In this document: positions 1 through 6,809 of the stretch, piece after piece | How the letters are laid out: the number at the start of each line of letters is the position of its first letter | Position numbering within the stretch: position 1 is the first letter of the stretch | Assembly (NCBI GenBank): GCA_014523685.1 | Contig: JAATVT010000014.1 | Coordinates: 1 to 13,855, forward strand | Length of the DNA stretch: 13,855 nucleotides | Source of the DNA: Nitrososphaerales archaeon TH5893 | GTDB taxonomy: Archaea > Thermoproteota > Nitrososphaeria > Nitrososphaerales > Nitrososphaeraceae | Direction: 5' to 3' | Program-made: the position numbers and the translations under genes | Notes under the pieces: model-generated | The model's database searches: none | Told to the model about the DNA's origin: nothing | The model's input: only the letters and a program-made list of their open reading frames with translations

Positions 1-888
1 CAAAGTGGGACAGTAGGTATAGCATTCATGGAAACATCCGACGCATTCGGAATGAGCAAAATGATCTCATACGGCAACAGATCAGATGTCGATGAGGCAG
101 ATATGATTTGGTACCTTAGCGAAGATCCAAGTACCAAAGTAATTGGATTGTATGTCGAGGGATTTGGGGATGGGAGAAAATTCATGAATGCAGCTAAGAA
201 AGTAATAATGGAGAAGAACAAGCCAATACTAGTTTTTAAGAACGGCAGGTCTACGAGAGGGGCAAAACAGGCTGCATCTCATACAGGCTCCCTAGGTGGT
301 TCACATAACGTCGTAAAAGGTGCTCTCGAACAGGCGAAGATAATCTCACTTGACAGCTACGAGGAACTTACAGGATCCCTAAAGGCACTTGCGTGGCAGC
401 CTGTACCTAAAGGAAATAGGGTGGCCATGATAACTAATGGAGCTGGTCCTGTCATTGCAGCAATAGATAACTTTGAGAGACTTGGGCTTGCCGTAGCAGA
501 AATCGGAGATAAAACTGTTAGGAACCTGAAGGCACATTATCCTCCTACCTATGTCATCGGCAATCCATGCGACATAACAGGCTCTGCCACGGCTGACGAC
601 TATAGGTTTGCGATTCAAGCATTCATAGATGACCCCAACGTTGACATAATAATGCCATGGTTTGTTTTTCAAGATGATCCTTTAGAAGAGAACATAGTAG
701 AAATCCTTGGAAGTTTTCAGAAACAGCGAAAGAAGCCGATTCTCGTGGGAGCGATGGGAGGTCCTTTTACTCAAAAAATCTCTAGACGCATAGAAGATGC
801 TAACGTACCGGTATATCATTCTGTCATTACATGGGTTACTTCTGCTGGGGCTCTTGCTAGATGGTCAAGCATTACCGGCACGAAGTAA
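1..888 (+). CDS. ADP-forming acyl-CoA synthetase, alpha-type C-terminal part (5' end outside window)
   Basis: The reading frame is open from base 1, so the gene starts upstream; 295 residues are visible. It opens on QSGTVG, the conserved start of the second CoA-ligase domain. The phosphohistidine loop A-S-H-T-G-S follows, with the His at visible residue 94. Next comes the domain usual at the C-terminus of alpha subunits ([15 protein letters not shown], then NPCDITG). Members make acyl-CoA from acid, CoA and ATP, releasing ADP through a phosphohistidine. In Thaumarchaeota this family supplies the 3-hydroxypropionyl- and 4-hydroxybutyryl-CoA synthetases of the carbon fixation cycle, so such a role is possible but cannot be assigned from this part. 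The protein ends with no ATP-grasp domain, so that part is either fused N-terminally or encoded elsewhere. Family assignment is firm; the substrate is unknown. Confidence 0.88.
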   Translation, partial: QSGTVGIAFMETSDAFGMSKMISYGNRSDVDEADMIWYLSEDPSTKVIGLYVEGFGDGRKFMNAAKKVIMEKNKPILVFKNGRSTRGAKQAASHTGSLGGSHNVVKGALEQAKIISLDSYEELTGSLKALAWQPVPKGNRVAMITNGAGPVIAAIDNFERLGLAVAEIGDKTVRNLKAHYPPTYVIGNPCDITGSATADDYRFAIQAFIDDPNVDIIMPWFVFQDDPLEENIVEILGSFQKQRKKPILVGAMGGPFTQKISRRIEDANVPVYHSVITWVTSAGALARWSSITGTK

Positions 889-952
889 GCTATCCTTCCA
901 CGCCCCAGAATAATTAGATCGTGGATATTTGTTATTTCACGAGGAAAGCTTA

Positions 953-964
953 TTATATTTATAT
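953..964 (+). promoter_or_regulatory. TATA box of the iscA-like gene
   Basis: An A/T-only stretch, TTATATTTATAT, preceded by the purine-rich GAGGAAAG that could serve as a BRE. Its centre is about 22 nt before the ATG at 980, so transcription would begin at or very near the start codon (leaderless mRNA). This supports the 980 start over the upstream TTG at 929. Confidence 0.6.
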
Positions 965-979
965 GTAAGATCACTTGTA

Positions 980-1330
980 ATGGAAAGCGTCGAACAAAGC
1001 CAAATTGTAAGCATAACCCCAAAAGCAGCTGAAAAAGTGTCAGAGTTCATGAAGCAAGAAGGTAAAGATAGTCTGTTCCTACGCGTTTATGTCTCTGGCG
1101 GAGGATGTTCCGGCCTATCGTATGGGATGGGTTTTGAAGAGAAATCAGATGAGGATGATTACGTCCTAGAGCAAAATGGGGTAAAGGTATTGATAGATAG
1201 CTATAGTCAAAACTATCTAAAGGGAGCCAACATAGACTATATCGAAAGCTTGATGGGCTCAGGGTTCAAAATCAATAATCCCAACATAACTAAGAGTTGC
1301 TCATGTGGACATTCATTTTCCACCGATTAA
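980..1330 (+). CDS. IscA/HesB-family Fe-S cluster assembly protein
   Basis: 116 residues, the normal size of A-type Fe-S carriers. The three family cysteines are present: C43 in GGGCSG, and C107 and C109 in the C-terminal SCSCG. The body (residues 9-100) matches the HesB/IscA fold, with ITPKAAEKV near the start and LRVYVSGGGCSG in the middle. Such cytoplasmic proteins receive and pass on Fe-S clusters to target enzymes. The ATG at 980 was chosen because the family domain begins a few residues later and a TATA box lies just upstream; an in-frame TTG at 929 would put the TATA box inside the gene. It stands alone and faces glutamate dehydrogenase, with no suf or isc partner in the window. One possible client here is the methylthiotransferase at 10212-11672, but that link is inference. 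Confidence 0.92.
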   Translation: MESVEQSQIVSITPKAAEKVSEFMKQEGKDSLFLRVYVSGGGCSGLSYGMGFEEKSDEDDYVLEQNGVKVLIDSYSQNYLKGANIDYIESLMGSGFKINNPNITKSCSCGHSFSTD

Positions 1331-1356
1331 CTTTTAGTTTTTCATTATAATTATTT
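1331..1356 (+). terminator. T-rich terminator after the iscA-like gene
   Basis: Right after the stop codon the plus strand carries CTTTTAGTTTTTC and then an A/T stretch. Archaeal intrinsic termination relies mainly on oligo-T runs, so this is a plausible stop for the iscA transcript before it enters the convergent glutamate dehydrogenase gene. No stable hairpin precedes it. Confidence 0.4.
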
Positions 1357-1399
1357 CCTCAAGCTAGCTAAAAATCAAGAAACTTTTTCCACGCCGTTG

Positions 1400-2668
1400 C
1401 TAAGGCCAAAGACCTCTCGTTTTTATCGCTTCAGTTACTCTGCCAACAGCCAATGCTATGCTCGCATTGCGCATATTTACCTGGTATTTATCGTGAGTAT
1501 CATAAACATCTGAGAAGGCTTCAGTCATCTTTTTATCAAGCATACTGTTAACCTGTTCTTCAGTCCAATATTCTCTACGGAGGTTCTGTAACCACTCAAA
1601 ATACGAAACAGTAACTCCTCCGCTATTTGCCAACACATCAGGGATAACCATTATCTTATTCTTGTGCAGAATTTCATCTGCTTCCGGTGTTGTCGGGCCA
1701 TTCGCTGCTTCTGCGACCAGTTTTGCAGAGACATTCGCAGCGTTATTTTTGGTGATCTGGTTTTCAAGAGCCGCAGGTACCAAAATAGTACAGTCCGTCT
1801 CAAGAATCTCCTCATTGGAAATAGAATTAGACCCTGGGAATCCCACCACTGATCCCGTCTTTTCTTTGTGCGCTCGTGCCGAGCCAATAGAAATACCGTT
1901 CTTGTTAGAAATTCCTCCTTGCGAGTCAGAAACTGCCACCACCTTCGCACCCATCTCCTCAAGCAGCTGTGCAGCAAATTGGCCAGCATTTCCAAAACCT
2001 TGTACTGCAACTGTCGCAGCTCGTAAGTTAATCCCTAATTTCTTTGCAGCCTCTCTGACGGTAAACGACAGACCTCTACCCGTAGCCTCATTTCTCCCCA
2101 GTGACCCACCTATGGCCAGTGGCTTTCCGGTAATGACCTCAGGCTGAACAAAATTGCCCTTTAGGGCTGAGTATGTATCCATAATCCAGGACATTTCCTT
2201 ACCGCCAGTATATACATCCGGAGCAGGAATGTCGGTATGGGGACCGATAATATCGGCTATAGCATATGCATAACGTCGAGTCATTCGTTCTAGTTCTCCA
2301 GTCGACATCTGTTTAGGATTACAAATTATACCTCCTTTTCCCCCGCCATATGGTATGTTAGCGATAGCACATTTCCAAGTCATCCACATGGAAAGTGCCT
2401 TTACCTCATCGATGCTTACCTGAGGGTGATATCTTATTCCACCCTTAAAGGGACCACGAGCATCGTTATGTTGAGACCTAAATCCGGTAAAAACGTGAAT
2501 CTCGTCATTGTCCATTCGAGTAGGGATGGAAACTATAAGAATACGTTTTGGCTGTGCCAATACGTCATGCATTCCCTTGTCAATTCCGATTATTTTAGAA
2601 GCCTCATCCAGCTGTTTTAGCGCCACTGAAAAGGGATTTATAGTATTATTGTCCGTAGGTTCCGACAT
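1400..2668 (-). CDS. gdhA: Glu/Leu/Phe/Val dehydrogenase family: glutamate dehydrogenase
   Basis: 422 residues, typical for archaeal hexameric glutamate dehydrogenase. It interconverts glutamate with 2-oxoglutarate plus ammonium using NAD(P)(H), linking nitrogen assimilation to central carbon in the cytoplasm. Visible motifs: substrate-binding GPFKGGIRYHP (residues 72-82), K99, the catalytic Lys loop IPYGGGKGG (K111), APD at 149-151, and the dinucleotide glycine motif GFGNAG (224-229). The C-terminal NSGGVTVSYFEW (348-359) is also characteristic. The open frame reaches 2716, but the ATG at 2668 fits better: the TATA-like box at 2691-2701 would otherwise lie inside the gene, and the 16 extra residues (MYIQHLNISDFFLNSI) match nothing in the family. 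Cofactor choice (NAD or NADP) cannot be read with confidence. It converges with the iscA-like gene across a 69-nt gap. In an ammonia oxidiser it would be a main route for assimilating ammonium. Confidence 0.95.
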   Translation of the reverse strand: MSEPTDNNTINPFSVALKQLDEASKIIGIDKGMHDVLAQPKRILIVSIPTRMDNDEIHVFTGFRSQHNDARGPFKGGIRYHPQVSIDEVKALSMWMTWKCAIANIPYGGGKGGIICNPKQMSTGELERMTRRYAYAIADIIGPHTDIPAPDVYTGGKEMSWIMDTYSALKGNFVQPEVITGKPLAIGGSLGRNEATGRGLSFTVREAAKKLGINLRAATVAVQGFGNAGQFAAQLLEEMGAKVVAVSDSQGGISNKNGISIGSARAHKEKTGSVVGFPGSNSISNEEILETDCTILVPAALENQITKNNAANVSAKLVAEAANGPTTPEADEILHKNKIMVIPDVLANSGGVTVSYFEWLQNLRREYWTEEQVNSMLDKKMTEAFSDVYDTHDKYQVNMRNASIALAVGRVTEAIKTRGLWP

Positions 2669-2690
2669 TATACTATTCAGGAAAAAATCT

Positions 2691-2701
2691 GATATATTTA
2701 A
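2691..2701 (-). promoter_or_regulatory. TATA box of glutamate dehydrogenase
   Basis: Read on the minus strand this is TAAATATATC preceded by CT. Its centre lies about 28 nt upstream of the ATG at 2668, which predicts a leaderless transcript and fixes the start there. Confidence 0.6.
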
Positions 2702-2768
2702 GTGTTGAATATACATCAGGAGATATCTAGATAGTCTTCATTTTCATGTCTGCATCAGAAATCCTAGA

Positions 2769-2783
2769 TCCCGGATGTCGGGA
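2769..2783. repeat. Small inverted repeat downstream of the tatA-like gene
   Basis: TCCCG, a 5-nt loop GATGT, then CGGGA: a perfect 5-bp GC-rich stem 18 nt beyond the 3' end of the minus-strand tatA-like gene. It could end or protect that transcript, but no oligo-T run follows on the minus strand, so this is only suggestive. Confidence 0.3.
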
Positions 2784-2801
2784 ATACTTACATTTATAGA
2801 A

Positions 2802-3152
2802 CTATATCTTTTGTATTTTTCGTGAAATCAAGGAACGTAACTGGTCATCGGTCAATTCGCCTTCTTCAATCCCCAACGCTTTTGCAATGGTCTCTAGTTT
2901 CTCCCTTTCTGTCCCGACCGGACCTCTGACCTGGGGTACAACAGCCGATGGAAAAATTGAATCCCCTGACGGGGAGTAATCTTTTTCATTCCGGATCATC
3001 TCCCTAGCCTTATCATATTCTCCAACCGCCCGACCAAGAAGCCTTGCTAAGCCAGAGGATCCTTTTGACCCCATAATAACTAGTACAACTAGTAGGATTA
3101 TGATCCCCCATTCAGACGCTCCGATATTCATCTGGAACATGCCGAGTTCCAT
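2802..3152 (-). CDS. TatA-like twin-arginine translocase subunit
   Basis: 116 residues. A short N-terminal stretch is followed by one membrane helix (about residues 15-27, WGIIILLVVLVIMG), a hinge, and an amphipathic helix (SSGLARLLGRAVGEYDKARE, about 32-51). This is the TatA/TatE plan; these proteins oligomerise in the membrane to let folded Tat substrates through. E14 just before the helix suits the polar position seen in many TatA proteins. Odd points: the hinge reads M-G-S-K-G where the family usually has F-G, and a second predicted helical segment (about 82-116, EREKLETIAKALGIEEG onward) follows a Pro/Ser/Gly linker. No tatC lies nearby. The ATG at 3152 is supported by a TATA-like element 24-37 nt upstream. 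Topology is clear; calling it TatA rests on plan and amphipathic helix more than on sequence identity. Confidence 0.72.
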   Translation of the reverse strand: MELGMFQMNIGASEWGIIILLVVLVIMGSKGSSGLARLLGRAVGEYDKAREMIRNEKDYSPSGDSIFPSAVVPQVRGPVGTEREKLETIAKALGIEEGELTDDQLRSLISRKIQKI

Positions 3153-3454
3153 AATAACAGAATTGATAGAACAAGATAAAATTTTAAGTTTTCCTGGAGG
3201 GTTCTTTACATAATATGTTGACCTACCTCAGTTGTTCTCCAGATTCGTCCGGAATTAGAAGGAACAGGTCAACCAGTTTAGGTTGAGGTTGTCGCAAGCA
3301 AGAATCGATTCTAGATCGCAAATTTTATCTGCGAATCAACATGTAAAGTAACTAACACGGGATTTTCTTAGTAATTTTATTCAGCGAATCGCACTCGCTT
3401 ATTTGAGTCTGAATGGAAATTCTTAAATTCTGCTATGTCAGTTAACGTCACATC
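3153..3454. other. 302-nt intergenic region with several competing inverted repeats
   Basis: The region separates the divergent tatA-like and TOPRIM genes. Its left end holds the tatA promoter (TTAAAATTTTAT on the minus strand, 3176-3189) and its right end a TATA-like TTCTTAAATT at 3420-3429 for the TOPRIM gene. Between them are the pairs GTTGACCT (3217-3224) with AGGTCAAC (3266-3273), TCAACC (3269-3274) with GGTTGA (3281-3286), GTTGA (3282-3286) with TCAAC (3336-3340), TCGCA (3316-3320) with TGCGA (3330-3334), and AGCGA/TCGCT around 3383-3399. No convincing ORF, tRNA, SRP RNA or RNase P RNA motif was found. It may encode a small RNA or hold a regulatory region. Confidence 0.45.
3420..3429 (+). 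promoter_or_regulatory. TATA box of the small TOPRIM gene
   Basis: TTCTTAAATT is centred about 29 nt before the ATG at 3455. The spacing predicts transcription starting within a few nt of the start codon and favours 3455 over the internal ATG at 3470. Confidence 0.45.
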
Positions 3455-3892
3455 ATGGGATATCGACCTATGGACGAGACAACAATATCTCGCTTACGTA
3501 TTTTTGTCGATAAACTTAATATCGAATCAGAGAATGGTTCTATTATTGTTGTTGAGGGCAAACGTGACGTAGAAGCCCTTAATAAGGTTGGGTTCACTGG
3601 AAATATCACAGTTCTGAATCGCTATAAAGGGATTAATAATTTTGTTGACAACCATAATCACTTGGGCAAAAAGATAATTTTGCTCCTAGACATGGACAGG
3701 ACTGGAAAATATCTAACAAGCAAGCTCCTAAAGCAGATGCAGCCAATGGGGGGAAATGTCAGTTTATTTTACAAAAAAACCTTAGCTAGAATATCGAATG
3801 GAAAAGTTAGGCATATTGAGGATCTAATCTCCTACGCACCTCATGTGTTGGGGTTTAGGGGGGCTAGAAAAGATCTGTACATGTATATTTGA
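3455..3892 (+). CDS. Small stand-alone TOPRIM-domain protein (UPF0292-like)
   Basis: 145 residues, almost entirely a TOPRIM fold. The signature Glu is in VVEGKRDVEAL (E34), and the metal-binding D-x-D is in LLDMDRTG (D79, D81). A third conserved stretch, RHIEDL, lies near residues 119-124. TOPRIM folds bind Mg2+ and act on phosphodiester bonds in primases, topoisomerases, OLD nucleases and RNase M5-type maturases. Small archaeal versions of this size have no established substrate that I know of. The gene is followed 109 nt later by dnaG, also a TOPRIM protein, but a separate TATA-like box before dnaG suggests partial independence. The ATG at 3455 is favoured by promoter spacing. Fold is well supported; function is unknown, with RNA processing a reasonable guess. 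Confidence 0.82.
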   Translation: MGYRPMDETTISRLRIFVDKLNIESENGSIIVVEGKRDVEALNKVGFTGNITVLNRYKGINNFVDNHNHLGKKIILLLDMDRTGKYLTSKLLKQMQPMGGNVSLFYKKTLARISNGKVRHIEDLISYAPHVLGFRGARKDLYMYI

Positions 3893-3953
3893 GATATGTC
3901 AATGTAATGAGATTTGTAGACTTGACACGATTAGTGAGTTAAAGTCCAAGCAC

Positions 3954-3960
3954 TTATATT
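3954..3960 (+). promoter_or_regulatory. Probable TATA box of dnaG
   Basis: TTATATT lies 42-48 nt before the dnaG ATG at 4002, so a transcript would begin near 3983 with about 19 nt of leader. GAGGT directly abuts the ATG but is too close to work as a normal Shine-Dalgarno site. Confidence 0.4.
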
Positions 3961-4001
3961 CTAGCAAAAAGTTTGTACTTTCAATAATAGTATATGAGGT
4001 T

Positions 4002-5294
4002 ATGAGATTGCCTAATACTGGTATTGTAAAGTATCACGTTAAACTTAAATTCGAGGTTGACGGTCTGGTTGAGAAGGCAGATATCATAGGCGCGATATTT
4101 GGTCAGACTGAAGGATTGCTCGGTCCAGAAATGAACCTGAACGAATTGCAGAAAGTGTCTAAAGTTGGCAGAATTGAGGTTAACGTAGATTCTAGGTCAA
4201 ATATGGCTAGGGGGGATGCGCTGATACCAATGAGTACAGACATTTCCACAGCAGCGCTTATAGCCGCCGCGATCGAGAGCATAGATAAAGTAGGACCTTT
4301 TCAAGCAAAGTTCTTGCTTGTGGGAATAGACGACATTCGTGCGATAAAAAAAAGGGTTATTGTTGACCGTGCCAAGAAGATAGTTCAGGAGTGGGCTACG
4401 AAGACTATCAGTGAGGGAGAGGAAATGCTTAAAGATGTTTATGACGCGAGCAAGCCCGGCCGGTTAACCGCATTTGGAAAGGCACAACTGGCATGTGGAA
4501 CGGGTGTATTCGACTCTGACTGGATAATTCTGGTTGAGGGCCGGGCAGATGTTATCAACTTGCTCCGAGCAGGATTTGATAATTCTATTGCTATAGAAGG
4601 TGCAAAAATTGATGAGACGATAATTAAACTTACAGAGGGTAAGAAAGTAGTAGCCTTTATTGACGGAGATAGAGCAGGGGACTTGATACTTAAGGAACTA
4701 CAAGGTCTCGTAACAATACATAAAGTATTGAGAGCGCCAGCTGGAAGCGAGGTTGAAGAACTAACACCTCTTGAGATAACTGAGATTCTAAAGGAGGTAA
4801 TATCATCAACCACTGTTCTCGATAATAGACAAAACGCGTATGCTCAGCGTCAGGTGCAAACTGCTGAGGAACACGCACACGGTTCCGAAGTAAAATTGCA
4901 ACACAGAAGAGAAAAGAAGGAGGCGCAAGATATCTCCCAGGACATAAACCAGCAGGTTCCTCCCAGCCAGATACCTTCACGCACTAATGATAGTATTGAA
5001 GTATTATCTATAGTAAAAGAGTTGTATCCACAAATCAATGAGACTCTAGAGGCCATAATACTCGATCCTTCCATGAGAACGATCCTCAAGCTCCCAGTCT
5101 CAGATCTCATAAAGAAACTTAATGGGACAGAAGGGGCCAAGATGCTAGTGCTAGATGGCATAATCACCCAGAGACTAGTAGAGGCAGCAGACAAGGTCGG
5201 AATTGAGTATATTATAGGGCATAGAACTGGAGATCTCAGGAGGACATCAGATGTCAAAGTACGTACTTTTCACGATATGGGTGTTATCAATTAG
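4002..5294 (+). CDS. dnaG: Archaeal DnaG-like protein (TOPRIM primase, exosome subunit)
   Basis: 430 residues. The N-terminal block (1-40, including NTGIVKYHVKLKFEVDG) is the highly conserved archaeal DnaG start. A central TOPRIM domain spans about 173-265, with E179 in LVEGRAD and D221/D223 in FIDGDRAGD. A Gln/charged linker (about 275-330, low complexity) leads to a conserved C-terminal domain (about 333-430). In archaea this protein is found in the RNA-degrading exosome, where it helps recruit poly(A)-rich RNA; primase activity has been shown in Sulfolobus. The frame is open 53 codons upstream, but family conservation begins exactly at MRLPNTG, so 4002 is the start. The riboflavin kinase gene begins 8 nt after its stop, so the two are probably co-transcribed. 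Confidence 0.95.
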   Translation: MRLPNTGIVKYHVKLKFEVDGLVEKADIIGAIFGQTEGLLGPEMNLNELQKVSKVGRIEVNVDSRSNMARGDALIPMSTDISTAALIAAAIESIDKVGPFQAKFLLVGIDDIRAIKKRVIVDRAKKIVQEWATKTISEGEEMLKDVYDASKPGRLTAFGKAQLACGTGVFDSDWIILVEGRADVINLLRAGFDNSIAIEGAKIDETIIKLTEGKKVVAFIDGDRAGDLILKELQGLVTIHKVLRAPAGSEVEELTPLEITEILKEVISSTTVLDNRQNAYAQRQVQTAEEHAHGSEVKLQHRREKKEAQDISQDINQQVPPSQIPSRTNDSIEVLSIVKELYPQINETLEAIILDPSMRTILKLPVSDLIKKLNGTEGAKMLVLDGIITQRLVEAADKVGIEYIIGHRTGDLRRTSDVKVRTFHDMGVIN

Positions 5295-5302
5295 ATGTCA
5301 TA

Positions 5303-6055
5303 ATGGACATTAGGTTTCAACATATACTGACTTTGATTCATCTCCTGTTTTTGGGTGCACACAAGAACTATGTTGAACTTACGACTACTCAGTTAAGCAA
5401 AAATATAGATAGATCTCAACAATCAGCTTCAAAGTACGTTCTTGAGCTAGAGACTATGGGTTATGTAGATAGGATGAGAACAGGCCACTCTATAAGAATC
5501 AAGATTACAGATAAAGGTTATTTGCAAGTTAGCAACTTTTACAACAAATTGCGTTCGGCAATAGAGTCGTACGGAGGCGAGGTTATAACGTTGGAAGGCC
5601 ACGTTGTTTCGGGAATGGGAGAGGGAGCTTATTACATGTCACTTGAAGGGTACCGCAAGCAATTTAGACAAAAGCTTGGCTATATCCCCTTTCCTGGCAC
5701 TCTGAATATTGAGCTTTCAGATCCTGTTTCCATTCGTTCGAGACGAGACTTGAGTACATATCCTTCGGTTTTTATTGAAGGGTTTTCTGATAAACTTAGA
5801 ACCTATGGATGGGTAAAATGTTATCCAGTAGAAATTAATAACGAACTTGTCAAAAACGCTGCCTTACTCGTTCTGGAACGCACACACTACGACGACAACA
5901 CGATAGAAATCATCGCCCCAATTTCAATTAAAGAAAGTGCCAAAATTAAGAATGGCGATTATATCTCAGTTACAGCTCATATTACAAGAGGTAATGAGCA
6001 CATTAGGTATTATAGAATGAATCCCCAAGATCATCTTTCAACCTCGAGCTCTTAG
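5303..6055 (+). CDS. ribK: CTP-dependent riboflavin kinase with N-terminal winged helix
   Basis: 250 residues. Residues 1-90 form a winged-helix DNA-binding-like domain: LSKNIDRSQQSASKYVLELE, then a wing around RTGHSIRIKITDKG. Residues 95-235 are the archaeal riboflavin kinase domain: GEGAYYMSLEGY (106-117), LGYIPFPGTLNIEL (125-138) and LERTHYD with EIIAP (191-206). Archaeal RibK phosphorylates riboflavin to FMN using CTP rather than ATP. Two-domain versions like this are common in archaea, and the HTH suggests the enzyme may also act as a flavin-responsive regulator. It begins 8 nt after dnaG without its own clear promoter. Its last 53 nt overlap, on the opposite strand, the end of the FAD synthetase-like gene that carries out the next step. 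The overlap falls in the RibK tail (STSSS end), outside the catalytic core. Confidence 0.92.
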   Translation: MDIRFQHILTLIHLLFLGAHKNYVELTTTQLSKNIDRSQQSASKYVLELETMGYVDRMRTGHSIRIKITDKGYLQVSNFYNKLRSAIESYGGEVITLEGHVVSGMGEGAYYMSLEGYRKQFRQKLGYIPFPGTLNIELSDPVSIRSRRDLSTYPSVFIEGFSDKLRTYGWVKCYPVEINNELVKNAALLVLERTHYDDNTIEIIAPISIKESAKIKNGDYISVTAHITRGNEHIRYYRMNPQDHLSTSSS

Positions 6056-6629
6056 TTACTGGTAAAGGTGTATTTAGCCTGACAACCCTTACGTTCAGCT
6101 TCCGTGCTGCGCAGTTTTGCGAAATGTCCTTTTCGGTGTGAGCCTGATCATATCCTAATGCAATAATATCTGGCTTTACAAACTCTACCGTATCATATAG
6201 TGTTCCTTCCTTACCGATAATCGCAAGATCAACAAACTGCAAAGAAGAAACCAATTCCTGCCTGAGTAGTTCATCATGAAAGATTTTTCTTTCCCCTCGT
6301 ATTTTTTTCGCAGTAGCCGTTCTGGCGATAACTACTACCAAAACGTCACCAAGCATTTTAGCGGCTTTAAGGGTATGCACATGGCCGGGGTGAATTAAGT
6401 CAAAAACTCCTCCAACCAAAACAACTCTTATGGAATCCCTCCCAATGAAGGAGATCTGCGGATCATGATTATTGTCAACAAGTCCTTTTCGGGAAAGCTC
6501 TAATATTTTCTGATCATAGACCTCTCTTGGAACATGACTTCCAGACCAAATTCTATCATAAGGTGATATTTCTGGAACAAGTGAACTAAGGTACAACGAA
6601 GATAAAATTTTTTTATCAAGTAAATCCAT
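6003..6629 (-). CDS. ribL: Archaeal FAD synthetase-like nucleotidyltransferase with extra N-terminal domain
   Basis: 208 residues. The C-terminal part (about 67-200) is a cytidylyltransferase-type fold: VGGVFDLIHPGH (72-83, with the HxGH nucleotide-binding motif), ALGYDQ (157-162) and SSRL (194-197) near the end. Archaeal RibL adenylates FMN to FAD. The context fits well, since riboflavin kinase, which makes FMN, is the convergent neighbour. Related glycerol-3-phosphate or phosphopantetheine transferases are the alternatives. The first ~65 residues (MDLLDKKILSSLYLSS onward) are an added helical region, perhaps a winged-helix remnant, longer than the single-domain methanogen enzyme as I remember it. 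The overlap with ribK covers codons 193 to the stop, including the SSRL motif. Two A/T-rich TATA candidates lie upstream (about 6663-6674 and 6686-6696); neither fits clearly. Confidence 0.85.
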   Translation of the reverse strand: MDLLDKKILSSLYLSSLVPEISPYDRIWSGSHVPREVYDQKILELSRKGLVDNNHDPQISFIGRDSIRVVLVGGVFDLIHPGHVHTLKAAKMLGDVLVVVIARTATAKKIRGERKIFHDELLRQELVSSLQFVDLAIIGKEGTLYDTVEFVKPDIIALGYDQAHTEKDISQNCAARKLNVRVVRLNTPLPVTKSSRLKDDLGDSFYNT

Positions 6630-6809
6630 TTTCTATCTTACTACCATGTGCTCGAGGAACGACGATAAACATATGTTTTGTTACTCATTTTATAGTATTC
6701 GTTACCTGCATTAATTATCAGCGGGCTATGGCTCTTTTCTCCTATATGAGAACCAAATCTCAATAAATTCTATGTTTCGAATAATAGCAAGGATATTACA
6801 TACGATGAT

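Noticed and set aside
929..979. Upstream TTG start for the iscA-like gene
   Set aside because: It would place the TATA box inside the coding region and add residues not seen in the family.
1662..2147. 161-codon open frame on the plus strand opposite glutamate dehydrogenase
   Set aside because: It lies wholly antisense to a strongly conserved gene, its product has no recognisable family pattern, and no promoter precedes it.
2669..2716. N-terminal extension of glutamate dehydrogenase from the ATG at 2716
   Set aside because: The TATA-like box at 2691-2701 would be internal to the gene and the added residues do not match the family.
3217..3340. tRNA, SRP RNA or RNase P RNA in the structured gap
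   Set aside because: No T-loop GTTCRA with flanking stems, no SRP domain IV motif and no RNase P core motif could be found; only generic stems remain.
3843..4001. Upstream extension of DnaG into the TOPRIM gene
   Set aside because: The extra 53 residues are Cys-rich and unlike the family, and archaeal DnaG conservation begins exactly at 4002.
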